From JBFXAN01 sp050184225 (GTDB lineage Bacteria > Chloroflexota > Dehalococcoidia > CAUJGQ01): 33,069 nt of DNA. The position numbers and the translations under genes are program-made. Numbering within the stretch: the stretch's first letter is position 1; the number at the start of each line of letters is the position of its first letter. This document shows positions 21,410 through 28,862 of this stretch, piece by piece. The notes below the pieces were generated by a model. It was given only the letters and a program-made list of their open reading frames with translations. It made no database searches and had not been told where the DNA came from. The stretch lies in the NCBI GenBank assembly GCA_050184225.1, contig JBFXAN010000065.1, forward strand, positions 1 through 33,069. Direction: 5' to 3'.

Positions 21410-21681
21410 GAGTCCCCTCGTTTGTGCTTCTCCACAAGTCCCTCGACAAACCGCCGACCAGTCTCTTCAGAAAGCGCCTCGGTCGTTCCATCGATCGTCC
21501 CGATGTAGCCGAAGAGAAAATCGTAGAGGGTCGCATCTGACCCCGCCTCTAGGTCCGGCGATGATGGAACAAATCGTTCACGCAAATAGTCTATCGCCAG
21601 CAATTCCGGCGTCGTCCCCCGCCTGCGCGCCTCTTCCGCAAGCGGCCCTTCAACCTCGGGAGGAAGTGTAATCGTCGTCAT
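21406..21681 (-). CDS. Antitoxin of PIN toxin 1 (ribbon-helix-helix type)
   Basis: This 91-aa protein starts at 21681, with GAGGGA upstream. MTTITLPPEVEGPLAEEAR then RRGTTPELLAIDYLRERF looks like a ribbon-helix-helix DNA-binding front. The C-terminal part (LFGYIGTIDGT, ETGRRFVEGLVEKHKRG) would bind the toxin. It overlaps the PIN gene by 4 nt. Such antitoxins repress their own operon. Confidence 0.82.
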   Translation of the reverse strand: MTTITLPPEVEGPLAEEARRRGTTPELLAIDYLRERFVPSSPDLEAGSDATLYDFLFGYIGTIDGTTEALSEETGRRFVEGLVEKHKRGDS

Positions 21682-21760
21682 CAGTCCCTCACCGGCATAT
21701 GCGAGAACACATCCCCTGTGCCCATCGAAGGGGCCGTGCACCCGGAGTAGTGTTCTCAAT

Positions 21761-21774
21761 TACAAGGCATTGTA
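21761..21774. promoter_or_regulatory. Candidate antitoxin operator
   Basis: An inverted repeat, TACAA-GGCA-TTGTA, lies 80 nt upstream of the antitoxin start, in the likely promoter. It is short and seen once. Confidence 0.3.
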
Positions 21775-21844
21775 TCCAGCGCGCTGGGTTCGCGAGTGTG
21801 ACGTATCGCTAGAATCCTGACCAACGTGGCACGGAGGAAGAGCC

Positions 21845-21976
21845 ATGGATCTGCCGTACCTGACATTCACACCGCCGCATCTCAGGTATCGGTACTGCCC
21901 AATGTGTACAACCTTGCTCGTCACCACCAGGGATACCGATGGTCTCATCCGCTTCGCCTGGCCTACGCTCGCCTGA
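21845..21976 (+). pseudogene. Truncated zinc-ribbon (NUDIX-type N-terminus) mini-gene
   Basis: A 43-codon frame starts at 21845 with GGAGGAAG upstream. It reads YRYCPMCTTLLVTTRDTDGL then IRFAWPTLA and stop. This is the pattern of the N-terminal zinc ribbon of some NUDIX hydrolases, CPxC...R.xCPxC, but the second Cys pair has become Trp and Leu and the catalytic domain is missing. It ends 3 nt before the convergent HTH_42 gene. It is probably a decayed gene, less likely a small functional protein. Confidence 0.5.
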
Positions 21977-21979
21977 GGC

Positions 21980-23146
21980 TCAAGACGTCCAGCTCAGCGT
22001 CAGCGTGCCGCCGAGGAATTGGGCGAGTCGTTCCGCCTCCTCCTCCGCGGCGCGGCGTGCCCACACCGGCACCGCCGCGAACGGCTCAATCCGCACCTCC
22101 AACCGGCTGCCCTTGCGTTCGTGCCGCCAGACGCCCGCCATGCCGCCCTCGATCAGCAGCACCGGCGAAATCCACCCCTGGTTGCGGTAGACGCGGGACT
22201 TGAAGGCGCTGGGCAGCAGAACCGCCGGCGCGTCGCGCGGCGCGCCGAGCACGTACTGGTCGAAGCCGGGAAGCAGCCGCACGGACCCCGATGGTGTGGC
22301 GTCCGCGAGTTCGGCGATATGTTCGGTCAGCATCCAGCCCCGCGTTCCATCTATGTCGACCACGCTCACCTCATCTTCGAGGCTCTCGATCAGCCCGCGG
22401 GCATGCGCCAGCGTCGCGCCGGACCACGAGGCGAAGGTGTCGCGCGTGGCGGGACCGTACGCGGCCAAGTAGCGGCGGGTGGCCTCCCGCCGCGCGTGCT
22501 CCGGCTCAGCCGCCTGCCGGCCGTCCAGCCAGCGATCCGGCCGGGTGAAGCGCACGTTCTGACCCGTGCTCGGCGCAAAGCAGAGATGCCCGCGGTAGGC
22601 CACCGGCTTCAAGAAGGAGCCCCAACTGCCCCGCAGACACTCGCCCATCTGTGGTGCGCCGGTGAGTCGGACGACCTCATCCGCCAGCTCCCCGCGCGTC
22701 ATGCTCCGGCCGTCCAGCGCCTGGGCAACGGCAGCAGCCATCTGCTCCAGTTCCTCGCGCGTGGTGCCGAAGTAGCGCAGCCATGCAGGGGTGAAATAGC
22801 GCCGGTCGATACCGAATGCCGTCAGCCAGAGTGGCAGCTCGGCAGAGGGCAGGAGGTGCAGCGTCCCCCGCATCGCCCAGGTCTTGACCAGCGTCCGCTC
22901 CTCCCACAGCGCGCGCTGCACCGCGTCCGGTTCCAGCCCCTCGACGCGAGCCCACAGCGTCAACTCAGCGCAGGACATCACCTGCGCCTGGAGGCCGCCG
23001 ATCGCGGCGGCCACGTCAAGCATCGCCGATCGCGGCGCCCGCCGGTCCAGGTGGTGGCGGCGCACGCGCCAGGCGAGCACCTGCTCCCAGGTTAGCTGTG
23101 CCACCGGTTGCGGGGTTGCGCGGCTCCGCGTCGCCTTCGTCGCCAT
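21980..23146 (-). CDS. Winged-helix DNA-binding protein, HTH_42 (YcaQ/AlkX-like) family
   Basis: This 388-aa protein starts at 23146, with GGAGGAGAG just upstream. Family wording is clear: LAWRVRRHHLDRRAP, AAAIGGLQAQVMSCAELTLW, LVKTWAMRGTLHLLPSAELPLW, LRGSWGSFLKPVAYRGHLCF, LLPGFDQYVLG and WISPVLLIEGGMAGVW. The family includes YcaQ-type DNA glycosylases that unhook interstrand crosslinks and Streptomyces enzymes protecting against crosslinking antibiotics. Whether this member is a glycosylase is not certain; I did not confirm a catalytic motif. Confidence 0.85.
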   Translation of the reverse strand: MATKATRSRATPQPVAQLTWEQVLAWRVRRHHLDRRAPRSAMLDVAAAIGGLQAQVMSCAELTLWARVEGLEPDAVQRALWEERTLVKTWAMRGTLHLLPSAELPLWLTAFGIDRRYFTPAWLRYFGTTREELEQMAAAVAQALDGRSMTRGELADEVVRLTGAPQMGECLRGSWGSFLKPVAYRGHLCFAPSTGQNVRFTRPDRWLDGRQAAEPEHARREATRRYLAAYGPATRDTFASWSGATLAHARGLIESLEDEVSVVDIDGTRGWMLTEHIAELADATPSGSVRLLPGFDQYVLGAPRDAPAVLLPSAFKSRVYRNQGWISPVLLIEGGMAGVWRHERKGSRLEVRIEPFAAVPVWARRAAEEEAERLAQFLGGTLTLSWTS

Positions 23147-23396
23147 CGCTCTCCTCCGTGCATCCTCCCCAATCCACATGACCTGGCCCGCCGCCACACT
23201 ACCCCCTTGTAGCACAGATCGACGCAATGAGAACGCATGTGCGACACACAACGACACGAGAGAGCTCCGCACGCGGATGCGAGAGCGCTATGGAGCGCTC
23301 CGGGCGTGGCTGCCGTGCCTGCGGGGGGTGACATTGCAGGGGGAATTGTGATGTTAGCGGCATGCCGGCGCGGGAAGGATATCGCTGGTTCCGAGG

Positions 23397-23486
23397 CGCC
23401 TGGCGGCCGTCGCCGTCGAGCGCGATGCCGCCTGGGTGACCAGCCACACGCGCGACACGCTGCTGCGCCTCACGCTCCTACCTTGA
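23397..23486 (+). pseudogene. Possible PIN-toxin C-terminal remnant
   Basis: A short frame reads RLAAVAVERDAAWVTSHTRD followed by TLLRLTLLP and stop. This resembles the end of a VapC toxin (AIERDAxWVTxDRDF...), with a small deletion near its end. No start or antitoxin precedes it. The similarity is weak. It lies in the 475-bp gene-free stretch 23147-23621. Confidence 0.3.
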
Positions 23487-23507
23487 CGCCCGCCACAAGG
23501 TGCAAGT

Positions 23508-23545
23508 GAGGTTCACGAGTGCCCTCATTTGTGCGTCTCCACGAC
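23508..23545 (-). pseudogene. Fragment of an antitoxin/toxin junction
   Basis: This stretch closely matches 21403-21440, the end of antitoxin 1 and the start of PIN toxin 1, with a few substitutions. The matching frame (VETHK, stop, GHS) is broken by a TGA. The rest of both genes is gone. It is a third relic of this toxin-antitoxin family. Confidence 0.6.
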
Positions 23546-23621
23546 AACCCACGAACGGATATACTGACCTCGACAATTGTCATGATCACGCAGCCCAGCA
23601 ATGGTGAAGGGCGTTCGTCCC

Positions 23622-23969
23622 ATGTCGAAACATGACAGACCACAGTCCGAGAACCTGCCGCACAGCGAACCGCCGATTGAACAAACGGTCGATGAGGTCG
23701 CAGAACTTTATCACGGTGAATGGATCCTGCTCCAGGTCACCGAGCGCGATGAACACCATCAGCCAGTACGCGGTATCGTCCGCGCCACCGGCCCGACTCG
23801 CCGAAGCATCCAACCGACGGTAATGACAAGACTTGAGGAGAGCAAGCGGACGGACACGGAATATTACGTCTTCACAGGCTATAGGCGTCTCAAATCGGGG
23901 TTGGAATGGGCTGAAGCGCTCGACGAGATCGTGCGACAGGGAATACAGCGTGGTCGCACCCGGCGATAG
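23622..23969 (+). CDS. Conserved small protein paired with a retropepsin-like gene
   Basis: This 115-aa protein starts at 23622 (ATG 23601 in the same frame is also possible). It has a hydrophilic front, then VAELYHGEWILLQVTERDE and a basic C-terminus (EIVRQGIQRGRTRR). The LYxGEWxLxxVT wording recurs, from memory, in small cyanobacterial and Chloroflexota proteins next to retropepsin-like genes. The function is unknown. It overlaps the next gene by 20 nt, so the two are translated together. A perfect GACAATTGTC palindrome (23572-23581) and a TATACT (23560-23565) lie upstream. Confidence 0.65.
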   Translation: MSKHDRPQSENLPHSEPPIEQTVDEVAELYHGEWILLQVTERDEHHQPVRGIVRATGPTRRSIQPTVMTRLEESKRTDTEYYVFTGYRRLKSGLEWAEALDEIVRQGIQRGRTRR

Positions 23970-24321
23970 CGTTTCGATCCCAGCGCGCATGCATGCGGAG
24001 GGGTACATCATCGTCCCCTGCAAGATTGGTCCGTTCTATGTCTTCGACATAGTTCTCCATACAACGCGGCCTCTCTCCTACCTGAGCCCAGATGCGGCAG
24101 ACACGGTCAGCCTGTTTGGTGACATCTCCTGGGTTGGCGGCGACATCCACCGCGTTCGCAATATGACGATTGGCGGGCACAAATTCCCCGATCTCTTCGT
24201 CCGCATCAGCTCAGGCCCGGCGCTCCTCGGCTTCGATGGCTTCCTCGGCCTGCATTTCCTCAAGCAATTCAGGCAGGTCTGCTTTGACCAGCCGACCGCG
24301 ATGCTGACCCTGTCATGCTGA
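23950..24321 (+). CDS. Retropepsin-like protein without its catalytic Asp
   Basis: This 123-aa protein is read from GTG 23950, which has AGGGA upstream and overlaps the previous gene. The fold pattern is that of clan AA aspartic proteases (IIVPCKIGPFYVFDIVLHTT, RPLSYLSPDAAD, LGFDGFLGLHFLKQF). At the position of the catalytic D-[TS]-G it reads H-T-T, so proteolysis looks lost. The LGLHFLKQF end is typical of the family. It may be an inactive scaffold or an early pseudogene. An ATG about 13 codons later is an alternative start. Confidence 0.65.
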   Translation: MVAPGDSVSIPARMHAEGYIIVPCKIGPFYVFDIVLHTTRPLSYLSPDAADTVSLFGDISWVGGDIHRVRNMTIGGHKFPDLFVRISSGPALLGFDGFLGLHFLKQFRQVCFDQPTAMLTLSC

Positions 24322-24348
24322 TAACTGTGCCCGCACCGGCCGCGACGT

Positions 24349-24576
24349 ATGGCGGGTTTGCAAAGGATCACGAGGCACCTCATCGCGGGCAGCGCATTCA
24401 CCCTGAAGCTTCGCCAGATGTCCCCAGAGCAGCGAAAAGCGACCCTGATGCTCCTGGAGCGAGCATCTATCCGCGCCGCACAAATGCGGCAGGCACGCGG
24501 CGGACGACTGTTCTCCTCGTCTACGTCGGACGTGCGCGCTATTCGAAATGCCGCCGAAGAGAATGAAGATGCGTGA
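24349..24576 (+). pseudogene. Orphan antitoxin paralogue without toxin
   Basis: The 75-aa frame aligns with the intact antitoxin at 26395 (FTLKLRQMSPEQRKATLMLLE, RAAQMRQARGGRLFSSS, DVRAIRNAAEE). The start codon of the intact gene corresponds here to ATC; an ATG at 24349 is in frame but upstream of the homologous part. The PIN gene that should follow survives only as GTG-ATC-AGC-CTC-GAT (MISLD, 24573-24587). The sequence then changes abruptly into another broken locus. It could still be translated. Confidence 0.65.
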
Positions 24577-24606
24577 TCAGCCTCGATCCTAGCCGGGGCA
24601 TGAGAA

Positions 24607-24884
24607 CTATGAGATGCAGATCAGAGCCGTGCCATCCACCAACCGGTAGATGTGAAAGTCACTATCCAGAGTGAAGTTGCGTCGCTCGTTCCGTCGATGG
24701 TGCCGACGAAGCCTGCGAGAAAGTCATAGAGTGTGGCGGTTTCTGCCGTCTCTACATCTGCCGATGACTGCGCAAACCGTTCACGCAGATAGTCGATTGC
24801 CAGCAGTTCCGGCGTCGTCCCCCGCCTGCGCACCTCTTCCGCAAGTGGCTCTTCAATCTCAGGAGGAAGGACGATCGTTGTCAT
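24607..24884 (-). pseudogene. Deletion chimera of antitoxin front and PIN toxin end
   Basis: From ATG 24884 the sequence follows antitoxin 1 (MTTIVLPPEIEEPLAEEVRR, GTTPELLAIDYLRERF, GFVGTIDGT). Right after GTIDGT it switches to the C-terminal end of a PIN toxin in another frame (ERRNFTLDSDFHIYR; compare EQRRIFTLDDDFHI in toxin 1) and stops at 24607. About 30 antitoxin codons and over 100 toxin codons are missing, as from one internal deletion. The frame from 24884 itself runs on to 24621 with nonsense sequence. Confidence 0.8.
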
Positions 24885-25141
24885 TGATGCCTCTCACGTA
24901 TGTGCGATAGGCGATACCGGCCTGTCGGCAGATCAGGCAGCAGGTTGCAATCGCGTGACCTGCCGCAATCCATTGTATCTCGGTCGCACGTCGCCCGATC
25001 TCTCTACCTGAATATCTCCGTCGCATCGCACCACCAATTCGATGAGTCCGCCTGTAACACGAGTGGCGCCTACAACCAGTCAATCGCCGCCAGTGTGATC
25101 ATTAGGAGAAAGCTGCTGTCGAACGTGACACGCGGCCTCAA

Positions 25142-26014
25142 CTACCTCGTCTCCCGCCCCGTCGAGAACTCAAGATCGGCGACGAGTCCCAGATGATCCG
25201 ATGGATAATACCCCTCGCTGTCTGGGCCACCAGCTGTCCGACAATCCAGTACTGTCCCGCCTTGTACGAGAACGTAGTCGAGCATCACCGTTGGAGCATG
25301 ACTCGCCATGGTCGCTATCGGGGCACCGGTTGCAACTGTGGCCGCGTCCCGGAACTGGCCCCGCTCGCCGGCAATTGTGTCGTCGCCCACCAGATAGCGG
25401 ACAGGGCGTGATCCCGGGTCGGCGTTCAGGTCGCCGGTGAGGACGATTGGCAACGTGGGCGGAAGCGAGCGGCAGCAGGCGAGGATACGCCGGACGCTCT
25501 CCTCCTGGTGCGTCCGGTCGTCCCTCACATCGTCGGCGAGCGCGAAGTGCGTCGTGAGGAAGGCGAGCGGCCCCGCTGGAGTCCGCACCTCGCCCACAAG
25601 GCAGAGATACGCTTCGCGTTGGTCACGGTGGGGGAGCGGGATGCGGGCAAGCTCGCGCAACAGATGAGGCGAGAGAATGGCCAGTCCGTTGCGCACACCG
25701 CTGGCAAGCGGCGGACCATCGCCCTCGGCATACAGAACCCGCCAGCCAAGCGCATCTCCGAGTTGGTGTGCCGCGGTCCGGCCGACCGCGATATGCGGGT
25801 GGGTGGACACTTCCTGCAGGCCAACCGCGTCGGGCCGCTCCTCGCGCAACAACTTCAAGACCAGGTCGCGCCGGATCGGCCACGATGAACCGCCGGGCGC
25901 CGGCTGAGTCGCGGCCGGGCTGCCCGGCACAGCGCCGCGGGTCGTATTTCGGCGCACTGTGTAGTCGTGGGGGTTGTTGTAGCTCCAAAGGTTGAGCGTC
26001 AGCACCCGCGTCAT
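25142..26014 (-). CDS. Endonuclease/exonuclease/phosphatase (EEP) family hydrolase
   Basis: This 290-aa protein has the EEP metal-site motifs in order: TLNLWSYNN (Asn), VGLQEVSTHP (Glu), LTGDLNADPGS (Asp, Asn), MLDYVLVQ (Asp) and YPSDHLGLVADLEF (Asp-His). The family includes DNA repair nucleases, DNase I, phosphatases and sphingomyelinases; no signal peptide is seen and the substrate is open. ATG 26014 has no good ribosome binding site, but TATACT lies just 6 nt upstream, so the mRNA may be nearly leaderless. An in-frame GTG at 26038 is the alternative. Confidence 0.88.
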   Translation of the reverse strand: MTRVLTLNLWSYNNPHDYTVRRNTTRGAVPGSPAATQPAPGGSSWPIRRDLVLKLLREERPDAVGLQEVSTHPHIAVGRTAAHQLGDALGWRVLYAEGDGPPLASGVRNGLAILSPHLLRELARIPLPHRDQREAYLCLVGEVRTPAGPLAFLTTHFALADDVRDDRTHQEESVRRILACCRSLPPTLPIVLTGDLNADPGSRPVRYLVGDDTIAGERGQFRDAATVATGAPIATMASHAPTVMLDYVLVQGGTVLDCRTAGGPDSEGYYPSDHLGLVADLEFSTGRETR

Positions 26015-26394
26015 CCGCCGAGTATAGCCCGTCACCACTCAGGCTGCTGTGGACATCACCGTCCCGAAGTGCTGTCTGCGCGTTGACGCCCGCCGCGCTC
26101 GCCCGCTACCGTTACTCCTCTCGCCCAAGGAGGCGTGCCGATGATCACCAGTTGTTGTTCGCTTCTACCACCACTGTCATCGCTCCAAACGATCAATCGA
26201 ACAATCAATTCCGCGACGTCATCGTCGAATCTACCGTCGCGAAACAACCTCTCGCTCCAGATTCAGATTGATGCGCGCACGAAAAATTCCATTCAATCAA
26301 CCGCCCGACGACCGCGCTTGTGGCAACGGCCCCGCCCGGCCATCATGAGGACTGACCGGCGTGCCCAGGGAGCATGGCGATCAAGAGGTGTGGC
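26015..26394. other. Gene-poor stretch of 380 bp
   Basis: Apart from promoters for its neighbours I see nothing firm. An ATG at 26141 has AAGGAGG 7 nt upstream and opens an 89-codon frame, but the frame is Ser/Asn/Arg-rich with unlikely codon use and no recognisable domain. GC content is lower than around it. It may hold a decayed gene. Confidence 0.4.
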
Positions 26395-26589
26395 ATGGCA
26401 GGAGACGTGATCACCTTGAAGCTTCGCCCAATGACACCGGAGCGCCAAGCCGAGGCATTAGCGCTGCTAGAGCGGGCTGCCCACCGGGCGGTCGCAATGC
26501 GACAAGCCCGCGGAGGGCGGCAATTCTTCTCTTCGACTGCAGATGTTCGTGCCATTCGCGACGCCGCCGAGGAGGATGAAGAGGCATGA
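26395..26589 (+). CDS. Antitoxin of PIN toxin 2
   Basis: This 64-aa protein starts at 26395 (AGAGGTG upstream; ATG 26374 is also in frame). It is mostly helical and charged: ITLKLRPMTPERQAEALALL, RAVAMRQARGGRQFFSS, DVRAIRDAAEEDEEA. The gene overlaps the next one by 4 nt (ATGA). A small partner directly before a PIN gene is the usual antitoxin place. A near copy that lost its toxin lies at 24349. Confidence 0.8.
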   Translation: MAGDVITLKLRPMTPERQAEALALLERAAHRAVAMRQARGGRQFFSSTADVRAIRDAAEEDEEA

Positions 26590-27017
26590 TCAGCCTCGAT
26601 ACCACTGTGGTGGCAAAGCTCTTCTTTGATGAAGACCGCGCCGACCTCGCTCGCATGCTGTTTGCCGAGGCCGTACGGTCGAACGAGCCGATCATCGCCC
26701 CGCCTCTGCTGCAATGCGAGCTTGTCAGTGTCGTCCGCCGCAAGATGAGACGTGAAGGCGTACCGTTGGCTGAGGCGAGCAGCATCCTGGACGACATGCT
26801 CTCCCTCCCAATCGACATCCAGGATGACCCTGAACTGTACCGGTTGGCGCTGCGCCTGACCGAGCGCTATAGCCTCAGCGCCTTTGACGCTCAGTTCGTG
26901 GCGCTGAGCACGCTCACAGGCTGCGACCTTTGGCTTGATGACGAGCGCGCATTAGCCGCGATCGCAGGCCGGCTACCGCACATCCGACGGCTGGCCGATT
27001 ATCCGGGCACCCGCTAG
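26586..27017 (+). CDS. PIN-domain toxin (VapC type) 2
   Basis: This 143-aa protein carries the PIN acidic residues: Asp5 (MISLDTTVV), Glu near 45 (LLQCELVSVV), Asp near 98 (SAFDAQFVAL) and Asp near 117 (LWLDDERALA). It differs clearly from toxin 1. The start overlaps the antitoxin stop by 4 nt. An identical MISLD start survives at 24573 beside the orphan antitoxin, which shows the locus was once duplicated. Confidence 0.9.
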   Translation: MISLDTTVVAKLFFDEDRADLARMLFAEAVRSNEPIIAPPLLQCELVSVVRRKMRREGVPLAEASSILDDMLSLPIDIQDDPELYRLALRLTERYSLSAFDAQFVALSTLTGCDLWLDDERALAAIAGRLPHIRRLADYPGTR

Positions 27018-27034
27018 CCCTTCGCCGTTCGGTT

Positions 27035-27064
27035 TTGGCCCATCCCTCCCAATCCGCATAGAAT
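27035..27064 (+). promoter_or_regulatory. Candidate promoter of the ThDP enzyme
   Basis: TTGGCC (27035-27040) and TAGAAT (27059-27064) are separated by 18 bp and lie about 70 nt before the start at 27135, right after the PIN toxin gene. It is the only sigma70-like pair I see in this gap. Confidence 0.35.
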
Positions 27065-27134
27065 GACCGCGCAAGACCACCGTAATCAAGAACTGCTAGG
27101 GCGCACTTCCCAGCGTCCGAGAGGAGCACACGCG

Positions 27135-28784
27135 ATGGCAGAGATCCCGGCAGGCCAGTTGATGGCGCGGCAGATCAAGGCGGAGGGTGTCCAGTACCTC
27201 TTCACCCTCTCCGGCGGCCACATCTCCCCCCTCTATGACGGCTTCCTCAAGGAAGGCATGGGCGTCATCGACTTCCGCCACGAACAGGCCGCCGTCCACG
27301 CCGCCGAGGGCTGGGCCAAGGTCACCGGCGTCCCCGGCGTCGCCGCCATCACCGCCGGCCCCGGCGTCACCGACGGCGTCACCGGCATGGCCAACGCCTT
27401 CGTCGGCGGCTCCCCCTGCCTCGTCATCGGCGGCCGCTCCCCCTTCCGCCAGTGGGACATGGGCGCCCTCCAGGAGATGGACCACCTCCAGTTCGTCCGC
27501 CCCATCACCAAGTACGCCAAGCCCGTCCTCGAGGCCCGCCGCCTGCCGGAGTACGTCTCCATCGCCATGCGCTACGCCACCTCCGGCCGCCCCGGCCCCA
27601 CCTTCCTCGAAGTCCCCTTCGACGTCATGTTCGCCGCTTCCGACGATGACAAGACCTGGTTCCCCGAGAACTACCGCCACAAGGGCAAAGAGCGCCCCGA
27701 CCCAGACTTCCTCAAACAGGCCGCCGAAACCCTCGCCAAAGCCGAGCGCCCCGTGATCATCGCCGGCGGCGCCATCTGGTGGGACCAGGCCTGGGAATCG
27801 CTCAAGGCCCTGCTCGAGCTGATCAACGCCCCCGTCTACCTCAACGGCATGGGCCGCGGCTCCATCCCCGCCGACCACCCCAACTTCTTCTCCCTCTCCC
27901 GCCGCGCCGCCCTTGGCCAGGCCGACGCGATCATGGTGATCGGCACACCCTTCGACTTCCGCCTCGGCTTCGGCCGCGCCCCCCAGTTCAACCCGGAGGC
28001 GACCGTCATCCAGCTCGACGTCGACGAAACCGAGATCGCCAAGAACCGCGACGTCGATATCCCCCTCGTCGGCAACGTCGACTCCGCCCTCACCGAACTC
28101 GTCAACACGCTCGAATCCACGATCGACAAGCGCACCGACGGCGCCTGGCTCGAAAACCTCCGCGGCGCCGAAGCTCGTGCCCGCGCCGCCGACGAGCCCT
28201 TTATGAACTCCGACGCGACGCCGATCCACCCCTTCCGCATGGTCCGCGAGATCCGCGACTTCATCGACCGCGACGCCACTGTCATCGGCGACGGCGGCGA
28301 CATCGTCACCTTCGGCGCCCGCGTCATCGAGATCTTCAAGCCCGGCCACTGGCTCGACCCCGGCGCCTTTGGTTGCCTCGGCGTCGGCACCGGCTACGCC
28401 ATCGCCGCCAAGCTCGCCCGACCCCAGGAGCAGGTCCTGATCCTCAACGGCGACGGCTCCTTCGGCCTCAACGGCTTCGAGTTCGAGACGATGGTCCGCC
28501 ACAAGCTGCCCGTCGTCTCCGTCGTCGGCAACGACGGCGCCTGGGGTCAGAACAAGCACCCGCAGCTCGAGCGCTTCGGCCATGCCGTCGCCCAGGAGCT
28601 CTCCCAGGACGTGCGCTACGACAAGGTCGTCGAAGCCTTCGGCGGCTACGGCGAAACCGTGACCGACCCCAACCAGATCCGCCCCGCCCTCGAACGCGCC
28701 TTCGCCGCCGGCGTCCCCGCCTGCGTCAACATCATCACCGACCCCACCGTCCGCTACGGCCACTCCGGCGCCGCCACCCACTGA
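27135..28784 (+). CDS. Thiamine-diphosphate enzyme, acetolactate-synthase-like
   Basis: This 549-aa protein starts at 27135, with GAGGAG 8 nt upstream. It has the three-domain layout of acetolactate synthase, 2-hydroxyacyl-CoA lyase and related enzymes. The N-terminal pyrimidine domain has the catalytic Glu50 in DFRHEQAAVHAAEGWAK; the central domain includes GRGSIPADHPNF; the C-terminal diphosphate domain has the NGDGSFG...VGNDG motif near 440-465. The FAD-type motifs of true acetolactate synthase were not clear, so carboligase or acyl-CoA lyase activity is equally possible. No small regulatory subunit gene follows. Codon use is extreme, with most codons ending in C, suggesting strong expression or selection. 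Confidence 0.88.
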   Translation: MAEIPAGQLMARQIKAEGVQYLFTLSGGHISPLYDGFLKEGMGVIDFRHEQAAVHAAEGWAKVTGVPGVAAITAGPGVTDGVTGMANAFVGGSPCLVIGGRSPFRQWDMGALQEMDHLQFVRPITKYAKPVLEARRLPEYVSIAMRYATSGRPGPTFLEVPFDVMFAASDDDKTWFPENYRHKGKERPDPDFLKQAAETLAKAERPVIIAGGAIWWDQAWESLKALLELINAPVYLNGMGRGSIPADHPNFFSLSRRAALGQADAIMVIGTPFDFRLGFGRAPQFNPEATVIQLDVDETEIAKNRDVDIPLVGNVDSALTELVNTLESTIDKRTDGAWLENLRGAEARARAADEPFMNSDATPIHPFRMVREIRDFIDRDATVIGDGGDIVTFGARVIEIFKPGHWLDPGAFGCLGVGTGYAIAAKLARPQEQVLILNGDGSFGLNGFEFETMVRHKLPVVSVVGNDGAWGQNKHPQLERFGHAVAQELSQDVRYDKVVEAFGGYGETVTDPNQIRPALERAFAAGVPACVNIITDPTVRYGHSGAATH

Positions 28785-28794
28785 CGAAGACGAG

Positions 28795-28851
28795 CGCCGC
28801 GTGATGCGTGATACTGGAGGCAAATGTTTCACAGGGACGCATCACGCGGCG
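28795..28851. repeat. Heptad palindrome between the ThDP enzyme and Uma2 genes
   Basis: A perfect 15-bp inverted repeat has arms at 28795-28809 and 28837-28851 (CGCCGCGTGATGCGT and its complement) with a 27-nt loop. The left side contains two GCGTGAT heptads. The right arm runs into the GGGAG ribosome binding site of the Uma2 gene. There is no T-run, so it is not a classic terminator. Confidence 0.75.
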
Positions 28852-28862
28852 GGAGCACCACC

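Noticed and set aside
24859..25083. Minus-strand frame of 74 codons
   Set aside because: No ribosome binding site, no domain, and it covers the upstream region of the broken antitoxin.
26141..26410. Open frame with a strong AAGGAGG site
   Set aside because: The protein is Ser/Asn/Arg-rich without domain features and overlaps the antitoxin start; kept only as a note on the gene-poor stretch.
27096..28832. Minus-strand open frame of about 578 codons
   Set aside because: It is antisense to the ThDP enzyme and consists of Gly/Val/Asp/Glu-rich sequence produced by the C-ending codons of the real gene.
28795..28851. Rho-independent terminator after the ThDP enzyme
   Set aside because: The loop is long and no T-run follows; the heptad units link it to the repeat family instead.
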